From assembly GCA_003427395.1 (NCBI GenBank), contig BFEA01000205.1, positions 310,576-342,495 on the forward strand: a stretch of 31,920 nt of DNA, given 5' to 3'. This DNA is from Chara braunii (taxonomy: Eukaryota; Streptophyta; Charophyceae; Charales; Characeae). Made by a program: the position numbers and the translations under genes. Below the pieces are notes generated by a model. The model searched no databases and was not told where the DNA came from. It saw only the letters and a program-made list of their open reading frames with translations. Below, piece after piece: positions 1 through 8,165 of the stretch. Within the stretch, counting starts at the first letter, position 1. Every line of letters starts with the position of its first letter.

Positions 1-190
1 GTAGCAGGTCCATCCTTTAACGAGGGTTGGTGGGGAATGGCCACGAGAAAGCATGCGACGAGTGAGTGTTGTCGCTGCAGTTCGGAAGTCCTGCCAATTA
101 TTGCAGATGGGTTCAAATCTGGTCAATTGCCCAGTGAACACACCCGCCGGTTGATGGGAAGGGATGTTGGAGGTAGCACTTGGATAGCGA

Positions 191-193
191 ATA

Positions 194-230
<37 letters not shown>
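191..230. repeat. (TA)n(GA)n compound microsatellite
   Basis: A TA run of about 11 units passes directly into a GA run of about 8 units. Open frames across it are low-complexity artefacts. Confidence 0.95.
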
Positions 231-720
231 CGACGGGGCAGGGGGGTGTCGGAGGCGGGGTAGGAGAGAAAGGCTACCAAGAACATGCTGTGCCTACCTG
301 CTCAAGGGCGACAGGAAGAGGGAGAGGTACTAGAGGGGCTCACACCAAGGTCTATTCCTCGTATTTGCTCAGTAAATTTCTACAGGCCATGCAACAAGTT
401 TCATTGCAGTCCCAGCTGTATCTGGTCAGAGGGTGAAGCAAGTTTCATTACTGTCTGTAAAACAAGTTTGTAGCCGCCTTTGTAATTGTAATTGTTATCT
501 AAATAAGGATGTGGAAGTATGGTTCTATCAACTTCTGTGGTTCTTTAGGGAGACGACGGGAGATTGGAGGAGGGCTGGAGGGGCCCACTCCAGGATCTAT
601 TCCCTGTATCTGGTCAACAGATGGCTACGGGGTCTTCATCTGGGCCCCACAAACAGGCCAGAGCCCCTGCATTGTTCAATTCGTCTTGACCAAAAAGAAA
701 AAAACAAAAAGAAAAAAAAC
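231..720. other. Unassigned stretch, no gene seen
   Basis: The G-rich region around 231-330 and the region around 550-650 share a loose pattern (an ACGACGGG start, a later GGTCTATTCC or GATCTATTCC, then a TCTGGTCA motif), so this may be two diverged copies of one repeat. Open frames here are short, overlap on both strands and show no recognisable domain. An A-rich run lies at 692-720. Confidence 0.4.
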
Positions 721-1198
721 AGAAAGTCGCCAAGTCCTGAGTGATTGAAAAACTTCGACAGAACACTGGCGAGTTTCAATTTTGACAGTCATTTCGTTAA
801 AATCAACGTGTCATATGTGGTGAACGAAACTATTTGGCCAAAAAAGACGTCTCGTTCGAGGGTCCGGCCTTCTGAAATTGCAGACCCTCTTTGACGTATC
901 TGGACTCCCTCTGATGTATGTGGTCCAGAGACATCAAAGGGGGTTCCAGCATTTTCAGAACAAAATCAGAAAGTCGCCGTCCTTTCCGAGTGATTGAAAA
1001 ACTTCGACAGAATATTGGCGAGTTTAAATTTTGACAGTCATTTCATTAAAATGGGCATGTCATATTTTGTGAATGAAATTGAAACCAACTTATTTTGCCA
1101 AAAAAAATGTCTCATTCGAGGGCCCCACGTTCTGAAATTGCAGACCCTCTTTGATGTATCTGGACTCCCTCTGATGTATCTGGTCCAGAGACATCAAA
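721..1198. repeat. Two tandem ~247-bp copies of a foldback repeat
   Basis: The segment starting AGAAAGTCGCC at 721 recurs at 968. Both copies run through GATTGAAAAACTTCGACAGAA, a TTTGACAGTCATTTC motif and a TTCTGAAATTGCAGACCCTC motif. In the first copy the end is an imperfect inverted repeat (870-897 against 931-960). The second copy stops inside its right arm at about 1198, where a different repeat begins. The arm ends resemble those of the hairpin at 17907-17997, so the two loci look like one dispersed family. Confidence 0.75.
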
Positions 1199-1720
1199 CA
1201 AGCGTCGTCCGCGTTACTGGTTCAGGCGTGGGGAAGTTAGTGGGATGCGAACGACAAGTCGGAGCGGACGTTGTGGCGTAGGTGTGAGAGAGTGCATCAC
1301 TCTCGCAAGTACATCACGTATTAGAGAGCATAAGAGAGTCTACAAAGAGAAACATGTCATTGGATGGCTGCTTGTAGGGTGTGAGCGAAGCATTAGGCGT
1401 TGTGTGCAGCAGCGTCAGGGAAGAGAGAATGGTTTGTGTGGAGACACGCAGCGGGTTCAGCAGCTGCCGCGGGTGAAAAACCACAGTTCTCTTCACTGTC
1501 AATCGGAGCGTCCTTCTGTGACATTTGCGGTGCATGTCTGGCCACTGATGAGTCCGATGGGACAAAACATGCGTAATCATCCGCGCGGTACTGGTTCACG
1601 CATGGTGGAGTTAGTGGGATGGGAAACAACAAGTCGGAGCGGGACGTTGCGACGTAGGTGTGAGAGAGTGCGTCACTCTCGCAAGTACGTCGTAGCGTAT
1701 TAGTCTCGGATAAGAGATGC
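1199..1720 (+). repeat. Small element with ~140-bp direct repeats
   Basis: Positions 1209-1345 and 1581-1720 are diverged direct repeats 372 bp apart. They share motifs such as GTTAGTGGGATG, ACAAGTCGGAGCG and GTAGGTGTGAGAGAGTGC. About 230 bp of unique sequence lies between them, ending in a hammerhead-like motif. The layout recalls miniature terminal-repeat retroelements or a dimer made from a 372-nt circular RNA. No coding sequence is recognisable. Confidence 0.55.
1531..1573 (+). ncRNA. Degenerate hammerhead-ribozyme-like motif
   Basis: The conserved core CTGATGA is at 1545-1551. It is followed by a 4-bp stem II, GTCC/GGAC, with loop GATG. The 3' core reads AAAAC where an active hammerhead has GAAAC. 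Stem III can pair over 7 bp (TGCATGT at 1531-1537 with ACATGCG at 1567-1573), which would put the cleavage triplet GTC at 1536-1538. Stem I would be only the self-complementary TGGCCA at 1539-1544 with no loop, so it could form only between two molecules. Replacement of the core G12 by A is expected to cripple cleavage. This is best read as a decayed or chance hammerhead. Confidence 0.4.
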
Positions 1721-1740
1721 AAATCCAATCCAATTAGTCT

Positions 1741-2031
1741 AGGCCTGAAAGCAAATCCAATCCTTCGAGAGGATTGGATTAAGCACCTGAATCTGGACCG
1801 GCTTTATGCAGAGATGCAGAAAGGCAGATCAATCGCGATTATCTGTATCTCTCCCCAAACACATCCAGATTCAGGCCTGAAAGCAAATCCAATCCTTCGA
1901 GAGGATTGGATTAAGCACCTGAATCTGGACCGGCTTTATGCAGAGATGCAGAAAGGCAGATCAATCGCGATTATCTGTATCTCTCCCCAAACACATCCAG
2001 ATTCAGGCCTGAAAGCAAATCCAATCCAATC
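1741..2031. repeat. 132-bp tandem repeat with nested hairpin
   Basis: Two full, essentially identical units (1741-1872 and 1873-2004) are followed by a partial third (2005-2031). Across the unit junction 1865-1928 the sequence can fold: outer arms CCAGATTCAGG/CCTGAATCTGG (11 bp) enclose inner arms AATCCAATCC/GGATTGGATT (10 bp) with a 7-nt loop. The period is a multiple of three, so one plus-strand frame stays open as a repeated 44-residue unit. I see no sign that it is a real protein. Confidence 0.9.
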
Positions 2032-2044
2032 CTCTTTTTTAATG

Positions 2045-2775
2045 GCACAGCGCCGTAAGAAACATCCATGCGGAAGATCTCCGCATCGCTTCCCCCATCC
2101 CCTCCCCGCCCCCAAACCGTTCACCGTGTTCTTCCGCTTCCCCCTTATGGCCGACAACTCGGTCTTTTCTCCGATCGTTCTCCCATACTTCCCCCCGTTT
2201 TCGTCCGCTTCGCTTCACCTCGTGCCCCCACCACCACCTCTTTCTCTTCCCGCCTTCCCCGATTCTGACCTCCCCTGTCCCAATCCGGCTTCTTGCTCGT
2301 CTCGATGTCTGCTCCGATGCCACTTCCCTCTAACCCGGCCTTGATCCTCCCACCTTCCCCGATCACGATCTCCCTCTCTTTCTGCTCTGGCCTCTCCAAT
2401 CCCAACCTCCCTGTACCACAATCGCTTCTTGCTCATCTCGATGTCTGCTTTGATGCTGCTTCCCACTGACCCGGCCTCGATCCACTTTCCCGGATCCCGA
2501 TCTACCTCTATCCCGATCCTCCTCCCTGGCCCTCAATCCTCCCGCCTTCCCCGATCCCGATCTCTCTCTATCCCAAACCTGCTCCCCGGTCTGGCACCTC
2601 TTTCAGCTCCCTGATCGCTCTCTATCCCGATCCTGCTCCCCGGGCCTCGATACTCCCACCTCCCCCGACGCCGATCTCCCCCTATCCCGATCCTTCTCCC
2701 CGATGTGGCACCTTTTTCTGATCCCGCCTTCACCGATCCCGACTTCCCTCTATCGTGATCCTGCTTCTCCCTCAT
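2045..2775. repeat. Pyrimidine-rich degenerate minisatellite
   Basis: The plus strand is dominated by C and T. Imperfect units carry CGATCCCGATCTCTCTCTATC-like blocks, and a longer module beginning GCTTCTTGCTC recurs at 2288 and 2424 (136 bp apart). Open frames on both strands are Ser/Pro/Leu-rich or Arg/Gly/Glu-rich products of the repeat. Confidence 0.75.
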
Positions 2776-2992
2776 CTGGATGAGTGAAGCCCTTGCATCC
2801 CTTCTCTACATCCTTCCTTCTCTTCTTGAGGACTATTTAATTTAGGGGATCTTCGTCGAGCCCTTCATGAACATCACCACTTCCCTGCCCCTCCCCTGTC
2901 TTGTCCACGGTCATCATCAGCATGATCACGATCACTGTGCGCCCCCCCTCCGCTTCCTGTACCCTGTCACATGCTAGGGAGGGTGAGAGGTG
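2776..2992. other. Unassigned spacer
   Basis: This lies between the minisatellite and the left terminal repeat of the Penelope-like element. No coding, RNA or repeat signal is recognisable. Confidence 0.4.
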
Positions 2993-3447
2993 ATCCTTCC
3001 CTCATGGTGTGAAACTGGCACGGCGGCCCTTGACTGGTGCGTGCCCGAGCTACATGTTCACTTCAGGAAAAACCCGTCCCTAAAAACTCTCTACATTCTT
3101 ACGGGGCCGTAGGTTTAACCCTTCCCTGTGGTCGGACAAAATCAGCAGCGCAAGTATCCAAGGGCCATAGTGAGGCCTAACTCACAAAATTGCTTCGCCG
3201 ATAGCCCAAGTCCAGAAAAAAATTCTACGGTCTTTTTACTTCCTCAACACCATCCCACAGTCATCCACAGAGTGGACCCAAAAAAACAGACCCACAGCTG
3301 AAATACAGGGACCCTTACAAAATGAACTTATCGTCAAGCTGAAGGTAAGGACATGAAATCTTTCAAGCTGGGAAAAAGGTCAAGGAGCAAAGCCCCCCAC
3401 CTACCACCAGCCATCCTACCAAATCGAGGTAGGGATCCGAGAGAGAC
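2993..3447 (-). repeat. 3' terminal direct repeat of the Penelope-like element
   Basis: This aligns almost base for base with 9171-9618: shared TCCCTCATGGTGTGAAACT, GGTCGGACAAAATCAGCAGC and AACTTATCGTCAAGCTGAAG. Only short indels separate them, for example a few bases near 3174. It contains the stop and last ~38 codons of the RT frame, so the coding region ends inside the terminal repeat. Penelope-like elements typically carry such pseudo-LTRs. Confidence 0.8.
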
Positions 3448-3743
3448 CTCCGGGGGGTAACCCCGAAGGTTGGATTCTAGTACGAGAGCCCTGACTGCAG
3501 GCAGGGCATCTTCCTCAGCAGAAGCCAAACGACTAATTCTCAGAAAACCTGCAGTCAGCACTGATTTCTTCATCTTTTCAAATGAGTCGTCGTCGAAGTC
3601 CTGCATCGAATGAACCCTCGTCTTTTGATCAGTAGTGAGGGAACCCTGATTCCTGGTTTTTGGAAAGATAGTAACCTTAATAGGACAAACCCCTACATGG
3701 ACTCTTGTTCCCAAGAAAACGAAGGAGTTTGCATCATTATCCT
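3334..3743 (-). pseudogene. Penelope-like RT, C-terminal part
   Basis: This open segment continues the reverse transcriptase after the U6 insertion. It begins just after the catalytic palm, contains SFVFLGTRVHV in the place expected for the RT motif D/E (primer-grip) region, then a helical thumb-like stretch. It ends with GGRWGALLLD and LKDF before the stop at 3334. The last part lies in the 3' terminal repeat, and the same tail is repeated at 9503-9600 in the 5' repeat. An apparent upstream extension of this frame to 3840 is translated U6 RNA sequence, not protein. Assignment rests on continuity with the RT fragments and on order. Confidence 0.65.
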
Positions 3744-3757
3744 TCCTCACCAGTTTC
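3744..3757 (-). repeat. Target-site duplication, 3' side of U6 insertion
   Basis: The 14-mer TCCTCACCAGTTTC (plus strand) is identical to 3841-3854 and the match does not extend either way. Confidence 0.85.
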
Positions 3758-3840
3758 GATTTATGCGTGTCATCCTTGCGCAGGGGCCATGTTAATCTTC
3801 TCTGTATCTTTCCAATTTTAACGGATGTCCCGAAGGACAA
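3758..3840 (-). pseudogene. U6 snRNA retrocopy, 3'-truncated
   Basis: Read on the minus strand this is plant-type U6: a 5' hairpin GTCCTTCGGGACATCCG, then AAAATTGGA, GATACAGAGAAGATTA, ATGGCCCCTGCGCAAGGATG and ACACGCATAAATC. The ACAGAGA box that pairs with 5' splice sites is intact, with a few substitutions nearby. The copy lacks the last ~20 nt of U6 and has no A tail. It is flanked by a perfect 14-bp direct repeat and lies inside the Penelope-like RT region, so it is a retroposed copy and not a gene. No upstream U6 promoter elements were recognised. Confidence 0.9.
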
Positions 3841-3854
3841 TCCTCACCAGTTTC
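3841..3854 (-). repeat. Target-site duplication, 5' side of U6 insertion
   Basis: Second copy of the 14-mer at 3744-3757. In the element's sense it encodes the RT residues that the insertion duplicated. Confidence 0.85.
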
Positions 3855-4229
3855 AGAAATGAATCATAGCAAGAGTCGAAATCATCCAAAATTCGGACAG
3901 CTTTATCCCATGAATCTTTTCTTCCAGTCTGGACGCCGACTAAGATCGCAACGTCATCCATCATACGAATTCCACGCACGAGCTCTGTCTGACCCGAGAG
4001 ATAACAGAAAGGAGGCTTCTGCTCTAGCACAAGTAACACATGCTTAAGCACGGCTCAAGTTTTGACCCATAGGGATACCAAATACCTGCCTGAGGACAAC
4101 CGAACCACATCGAATATAGGCATGTTCAAGTTCGTATGTTACCCCATTCACGATTGACTGAAGACTCATTGAGACATATTCCTCCTTTTGCTGATCGATT
4201 TGGAAATCACGCATTCTTTCCCCCTGCAA
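3855..4229 (-). pseudogene. Penelope-like RT palm, motifs B and C
   Basis: Two overlapping minus-strand frames together carry the RT palm. The first (4229-4044) ends with QVFGIPMGQNLSRA, matching RT motif B (GxPMGxxLS). One base shift later the second frame (4051 downward) carries IRMMDDVAILVG, matching motif C with the catalytic Asp-Asp pair and Met in the variable position. Downstream residues are helix-forming up to the target-site copy at 3854. The link between the two needs a single frameshift near 4050. Catalytic residues are still present, so the decay is recent or patchy. Confidence 0.8.
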
Positions 4230-4951
4230 CTTACCCTTACTGCGGCAATACCCCTTTCCTTCTGGATATCAGTTAGCCAGCACACAGCCTCAATAACACT
4301 AGCGTGAGACAGTTTCAAGAACATGTCTTTTATATCGAAGCTACGAGCAAGCACCACGTCATTCTTCCTGGACAAAGCTCTCTGATAATTCTCCAGTGTT
4401 TCCCTTAAGCTATCTGTAGCAGTCCGATAGAAATGCCACAAAGCCTTCACGCACATCAGCATATACCTGATTGCTCTGCCCAGCCTGGAGCTTGCCATCC
4501 TTGCTGGATCGGAAGTAGCAGGGGAGATGGGTCGCCAGCACTCGAGATCCTTATCCTTGGGGATCACGTACGCTGCACCTATCCTCCCTGCTTTATTCCA
4601 CTCAGCTGTTCTATCCAAACCCAGGCTCATATACTTGTCTTTAGCAGTTGTTAGAATCTCAGGTTCAGTTCCAAATATTACGGAGAAACCTGGATTCCAA
4701 CGAAAAGTCATGTTTTGCGCATGTAAGTACAGAGCTGGACACAAGACCACCGACACACCTGGATTCCTATCAAATGGTACTATCACCAATTTCCGGAAAC
4801 AGTCGACACTTTCCTTCACTTGCTCTTCGGACATACCCAATATCCTTCCCGATTTTTTCTGATAGCATTCTGCTAATTTCACCTGACTGATGACAATGGT
4901 TCGCCTTTTAGCCCATGGCTTTAGTGTGTCTATGATCCCTTTCATCAACAT
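4166..4951 (-). pseudogene. Penelope-like RT fingers and motif A
   Basis: A 261-codon open segment. Residues ~122-142 (GRIGAAYVIPKDKDLECWRP) fit the RT fingers with the conserved Arg-Pro-Ile before the palm. Residues ~205-214 (FDIKDMFLKL) fit motif A with the first catalytic Asp. The N-terminal third is Cys-, Lys- and Arg-rich and links to the nuclease. At its 3' end the frame shifts into the segment holding motif B (shift between about 4229 and 4190). The chosen start is only the first Met after the frameshift from the nuclease frame, so it is not a biological start. Confidence 0.8.
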
Positions 4952-5040
4952 GTCTGGTCTATCATGCCCCCACGTAACATTCCTCGAGTTGTGGAGAAAA
5001 CGCGGTCACCTATCTGATTCATCCTTACCTTAACGTGCCC

Positions 5041-6006
5041 CTAGAGACGTGGCAGGTCGAAGTCCAAGCACGTGCAACAGACAACATCGAGCTTTGCACA
5101 GGAGCGGTGGTTAGACAAAAACAGTGCCGCCGTTCGGAATAGTGCCACGAGCGCGGATGAAGTCATCTTATAAGTCATTTTGATCTTGCCTGGTCTAGTG
5201 AGCAAGTCCCTCAAGAAATTTCGCCATCTCGTGACGGAGGAGGGGGCAACTTGCAGCCTGTGTATCCATACTAGAGCACCTCTCTCCATCTGTGACCGAC
5301 CTTCCCTCAGAAGTGACCGTCTCCCGTTAATCTCCACCAGTGATTCTCCTACCTTGGATTTGATCCTCGGCCACCCATCACACCATATATCCCCAGCTGT
5401 CGTAATCACTACCCCTTGACCCCCCTTTCTGTGCAGATCTTGACATATGTTAACCAGGGAAGCCGAATCATGCCCGTTGTAGGAAACCATCACCAACCTC
5501 CCTCCAAGTGTCGAGTTCCGACGTTTACTCCTTTCCCTCTTTCCCCGGCGTCCATTCCTCTTGGTACCCTCACCCTTCTTTCCTATGCAGTTCAAGGCCG
5601 GAGAGAATCTAGCAATCAGTACGGATTCGATCCTCGTCAAGTCCTCCTTCCCCACCACTATATGAATAATCACGTAATTTTCCCAACCAAACTTCTTCAG
5701 CCAAGCATGAAGTTTGAGGGCATTCACAAATTTCCCGAATACCACACATCTAACATGCCCGGCCCACCTAGTGATCACCCTCCTTATAGTACACCCCACG
5801 TAGATGTGCGTGCAAAAAGGGATGGCAACTAGATATACGCCCGGTACTTTTTCGGTCGCTTCGTCGTTCATAAGATGAAGCCATTTCCTCATCCATGGGA
5901 AGTGTCCTTGGATGGATAGCAGCAAAAACAGACGAGTAACTTGGTCCTTCAGTGCCAAGTGTACGAGCCTCCCTTCCACTCCCATCCTATCCAATTGACT
6001 AACCAT
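5041..6006 (-). pseudogene. GIY-YIG endonuclease region of the element
   Basis: A 321-codon open segment. Residues 56-71 (GVYLVAIPFCTHIYVG) are the GIY and YIG strands. An Arg-rich helix follows (IRRVITRW, H84), then WLKKFGWENYVI, E127 in RIESVLIARF and N139 in SPALN, in the order expected for a GIY-YIG active site (Y58, Y69, Arg, E127, N139). In Penelope-like elements this nuclease nicks target DNA for target-primed reverse transcription. Only one of the two Cys residues often found before YIG in canonical Penelope nucleases is present (C65). A Lys/Arg-rich linker (145-170) and a Cys cluster near the C-terminus (CAKLDVVCCTC) follow. A TAG at ~5041 separates it from ~30 further open codons leading to the RT. 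Confidence 0.85.
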
Positions 6007-6029
6007 CGTACTTCTGAGTTCCTCGATGC

Positions 6030-6200
6030 TTCTTACTTACCACCTAGGTTCAATGTAGCTTGCCCCACAAAGTTCTCATATGCAAGCTTCGTTTTGCACC
6101 TCACTAACTCGCACACCATCTCTTTCTTCGCACAAGGGAGCCCGCCCTTACAGCACAACTTCCTGAGTTCGGCCACTTTCTTAGCAGACGCGTTTATGCA
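6030..6200 (-). pseudogene. SAP-like segment of the Penelope-like element
   Basis: A short minus-strand frame reads KKVAELRKLCCKGGLPCAKK and then EMVCELVRCKTKLAYENFVG before a stop near 6030. Helix, a GLP-containing turn with Lys, then a second helix is the pattern of SAP-type DNA-binding motifs. It lies one frameshift downstream of the coiled-coil region and just upstream of the nuclease frame, so it probably belonged to the same polyprotein. The SAP call is from pattern only. Confidence 0.45.
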
Positions 6201-6750
6201 CCTCCAACGCATACTTGAGCATCCCTTCGTTCGAACATGTCGCTGCCAGACTCTTCTTAGGCGTATTTAGATTTTCTTTGTCTGCCTTGATACCGATTAC
6301 TCCTTTGGGGCCATTCTTCCACGACGAATGCTCACCATCTGGAGAATCCCTTCTCCTCTTTCCCGTCTTTTTCCGATTGTCAATTGACATCGATCAGCTT
6401 GCTTGCTTCCTCCTTGACTTCTTCACTGTCATCGTCAGATTCATCCAGGTAGCTGCGAATTTCCCGTAGCATCCTAACTTTCGACCTCGGGGACTTCTTA
6501 CTTACCTCAGCTTCCATCATAGGCAGCGCTGCTGCTTTTGCTGAGTGAGCAGCCTGGTGATAGTCTTCTCAAGACGCGCCTCTATAGCTTCGACTTCCCT
6601 TAACTTCTTCGATTCTCTTCTCTGGTCCTCCTCGTACTTCCTCCTTGCTGCCTCTTCACACGCTCCTCGATCATTTTCCTCCTCCTCCCTTTGGATCGCC
6701 CTTTTGAAGTATTCTCTCATTTCAGAGTCTGCTTCGAAGGTCTGCTGCAA
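6181..6750 (-). pseudogene. N-terminal coiled-coil region of the element
   Basis: Three short open segments follow one another with frameshifts. 6750-6517 is a highly charged Glu/Arg/Lys helix (EEEENDRGACEEAARRKYEE then RLEKTITRLL) that should form a coiled coil. About 6510-6370 is MMEAEVSKKSPRSKVRMLRE followed by an acidic DESDDDSEEVKEE patch. 6390-6181 is basic (KKTGKRRRD). No enzymatic motif is visible. Position at the 5' end and charge suggest an RNA/DNA-binding or multimerising N-terminus. ATG codons at about 6815 may mark the original start, now shifted out of frame. Confidence 0.5.
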
Positions 6751-7070
6751 CCCTGGTCAACCATTTAACGTGGGACTCGCAGGATCGATCCCGACACTGC
6801 TGATTGCTGACTAGGCATCATCTTGCCTTCTTCGTTTCCTTGCCCGTTCCCTCCTTACTCTCCAGTCCCCGAGTAAACAACCAACACTGTATACGCGCCC
6901 GAGGACCCTATCCAGTTGGGATAACAATTCTAACTTGGTATCTTCCTCTCTCGTGAAGGGCAATCAATGTGCATAAGTGGAAGGAAGTCGTTAAGTTCTC
7001 GTTCGAAATCCGCCCATAATCTTTCTAGTTCAAACTCTCTAATATCTCGCCTTATCATCCCTAAAAACCC

Positions 7071-7520
7071 TGGTTAAGCACAAGCGGTTGCCAGGTAGCT
7101 GAAAATTCAGGAATGAAAATTCTGAAGGGAGAGTTTTGGGCAGTCTGAAAATCTTGAATGGTCATGAAGTGGTGAAAGGTCGGAAGACCCTGAAACCACC
7201 TATTTAGGCAGGCTGCATCTTGAAGTGGTGAAGGTTGTCCTGAAGTGGTCAAAAAGTTTTGGGCAGTCTGAAAATCCTGAATGGTTCTAAAGCGGTGAAA
7301 GGTCCGAAGACCATGAAAACCACCCTTCACCACTTGAGGATGCAGCCTGCCTAAACAGGTGGTTTTCAAGGTCTTCGAGGCTTTCACCACTTCAGGACCA
7401 TTCAGGATTTTCAAACCTGAATGGTCCTGAAGTGGTGAAAGGTCCGAAGACCTTGAAAATCACATGTTTAGGCAGGCTGCATCTTGAAGTGGTGAAGGGT
7501 ATCCTGAAGTGGTGATGAAA
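7071..7520. repeat. Foldback/tandem repeat array in the element's leader
   Basis: A module (CTGAATGGTCCTGAAGTGGTGAAAGG-like, then CCGAAGACC and AGGCAGGCTGCATCTTGAAG) occurs about four times in direct and inverted orientation. The clearest inverted pair is 7267-7324 against 7357-7417, about 57 bp with a few mismatches, which would fold into a long hairpin. Confidence 0.8.
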
Positions 7521-7552
7521 AATACGACTGTTGTTAACCTTCTCTCCGATTA

Positions 7553-8165
7553 AGGATATACTCAGGTTAACTCTTCGAACCCTATCACAACCCACTCGAG
7601 AGTAGTATAATCCATCACTCAACAGGACAAGCCCGATCAAACACATAGGCACCACGATAATCCTTCCCAAGAACCTTGGTTTCATCACTCAACAGGACAA
7701 GCCCGATCAAACACATAGGCACCACAATAATCCTTCCCAAGAACCTTGGTTTCATCACCTGTCACCCCTATGACCTTCCGGCGAAAAAAGGAGTGTATGC
7801 TCCCGAGCATCCAAATTGGACATCTCGCCTGATCATCCGTAAACACTCTGGCTAAGGATATACTCACGTTAACTCTTCGGTCCCTATCACAACCCACTCG
7901 AGAGGAGTATAATCTATTACTCAATAGGACAAGCCCGATCAAACACACAGGCACCGCAATAATCCTTCCCAAGAACCTTGGTTTCATCACCCATCACCCC
8001 TATGACCTTCCGACGNAAAANNNACTCACGTTAACTCTTCGGTCCCTATCACAACCCACTCGAGAGGAATATAATCTATTACTCAATAGGACAAGCCCGA
8101 TCAAACACACAGGCACCGCGATAATCCTTCCCAAGAACCTTGGTTTCATCACCTATCACCCCTAT
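7553..8165. repeat. Tandem duplications with two small N gaps
   Basis: A unit running from TTAACTCTTCG through CACAACCCACTCGAGAG to CCAAGAACCTTGGTTTCATC occurs at 7560, 7862 and 8024. Its distal 70 bp is additionally duplicated at 7613-7682/7683-7752. Ns lie at 8016 and 8021-8023, exactly where the third unit joins, so copy number is uncertain. Confidence 0.85.

Noticed and set aside
105-135. GGGTTCAAATC-like T arm of a tRNA
   Set aside because: The stem does not pair and no other tRNA arms are present.
1814-2344. 176-codon plus-strand frame with a repeated 44-residue unit
   Set aside because: The repeat is explained by the 132-bp tandem DNA repeat, and the frame runs on into a pyrimidine-rich minisatellite.
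3758-3840. RT open frame appearing to start at 3840
   Set aside because: Its first ~28 codons are the U6 insertion read as protein. The real RT fragment resumes at 3743.
6030-6510. Two GGTAAGTAAGAAG matches (minus strand, near 6505 and 6035) as splice donors
   Set aside because: No matching acceptors were found and the segment boundaries are explained as well by frameshifts, so introns were not called.
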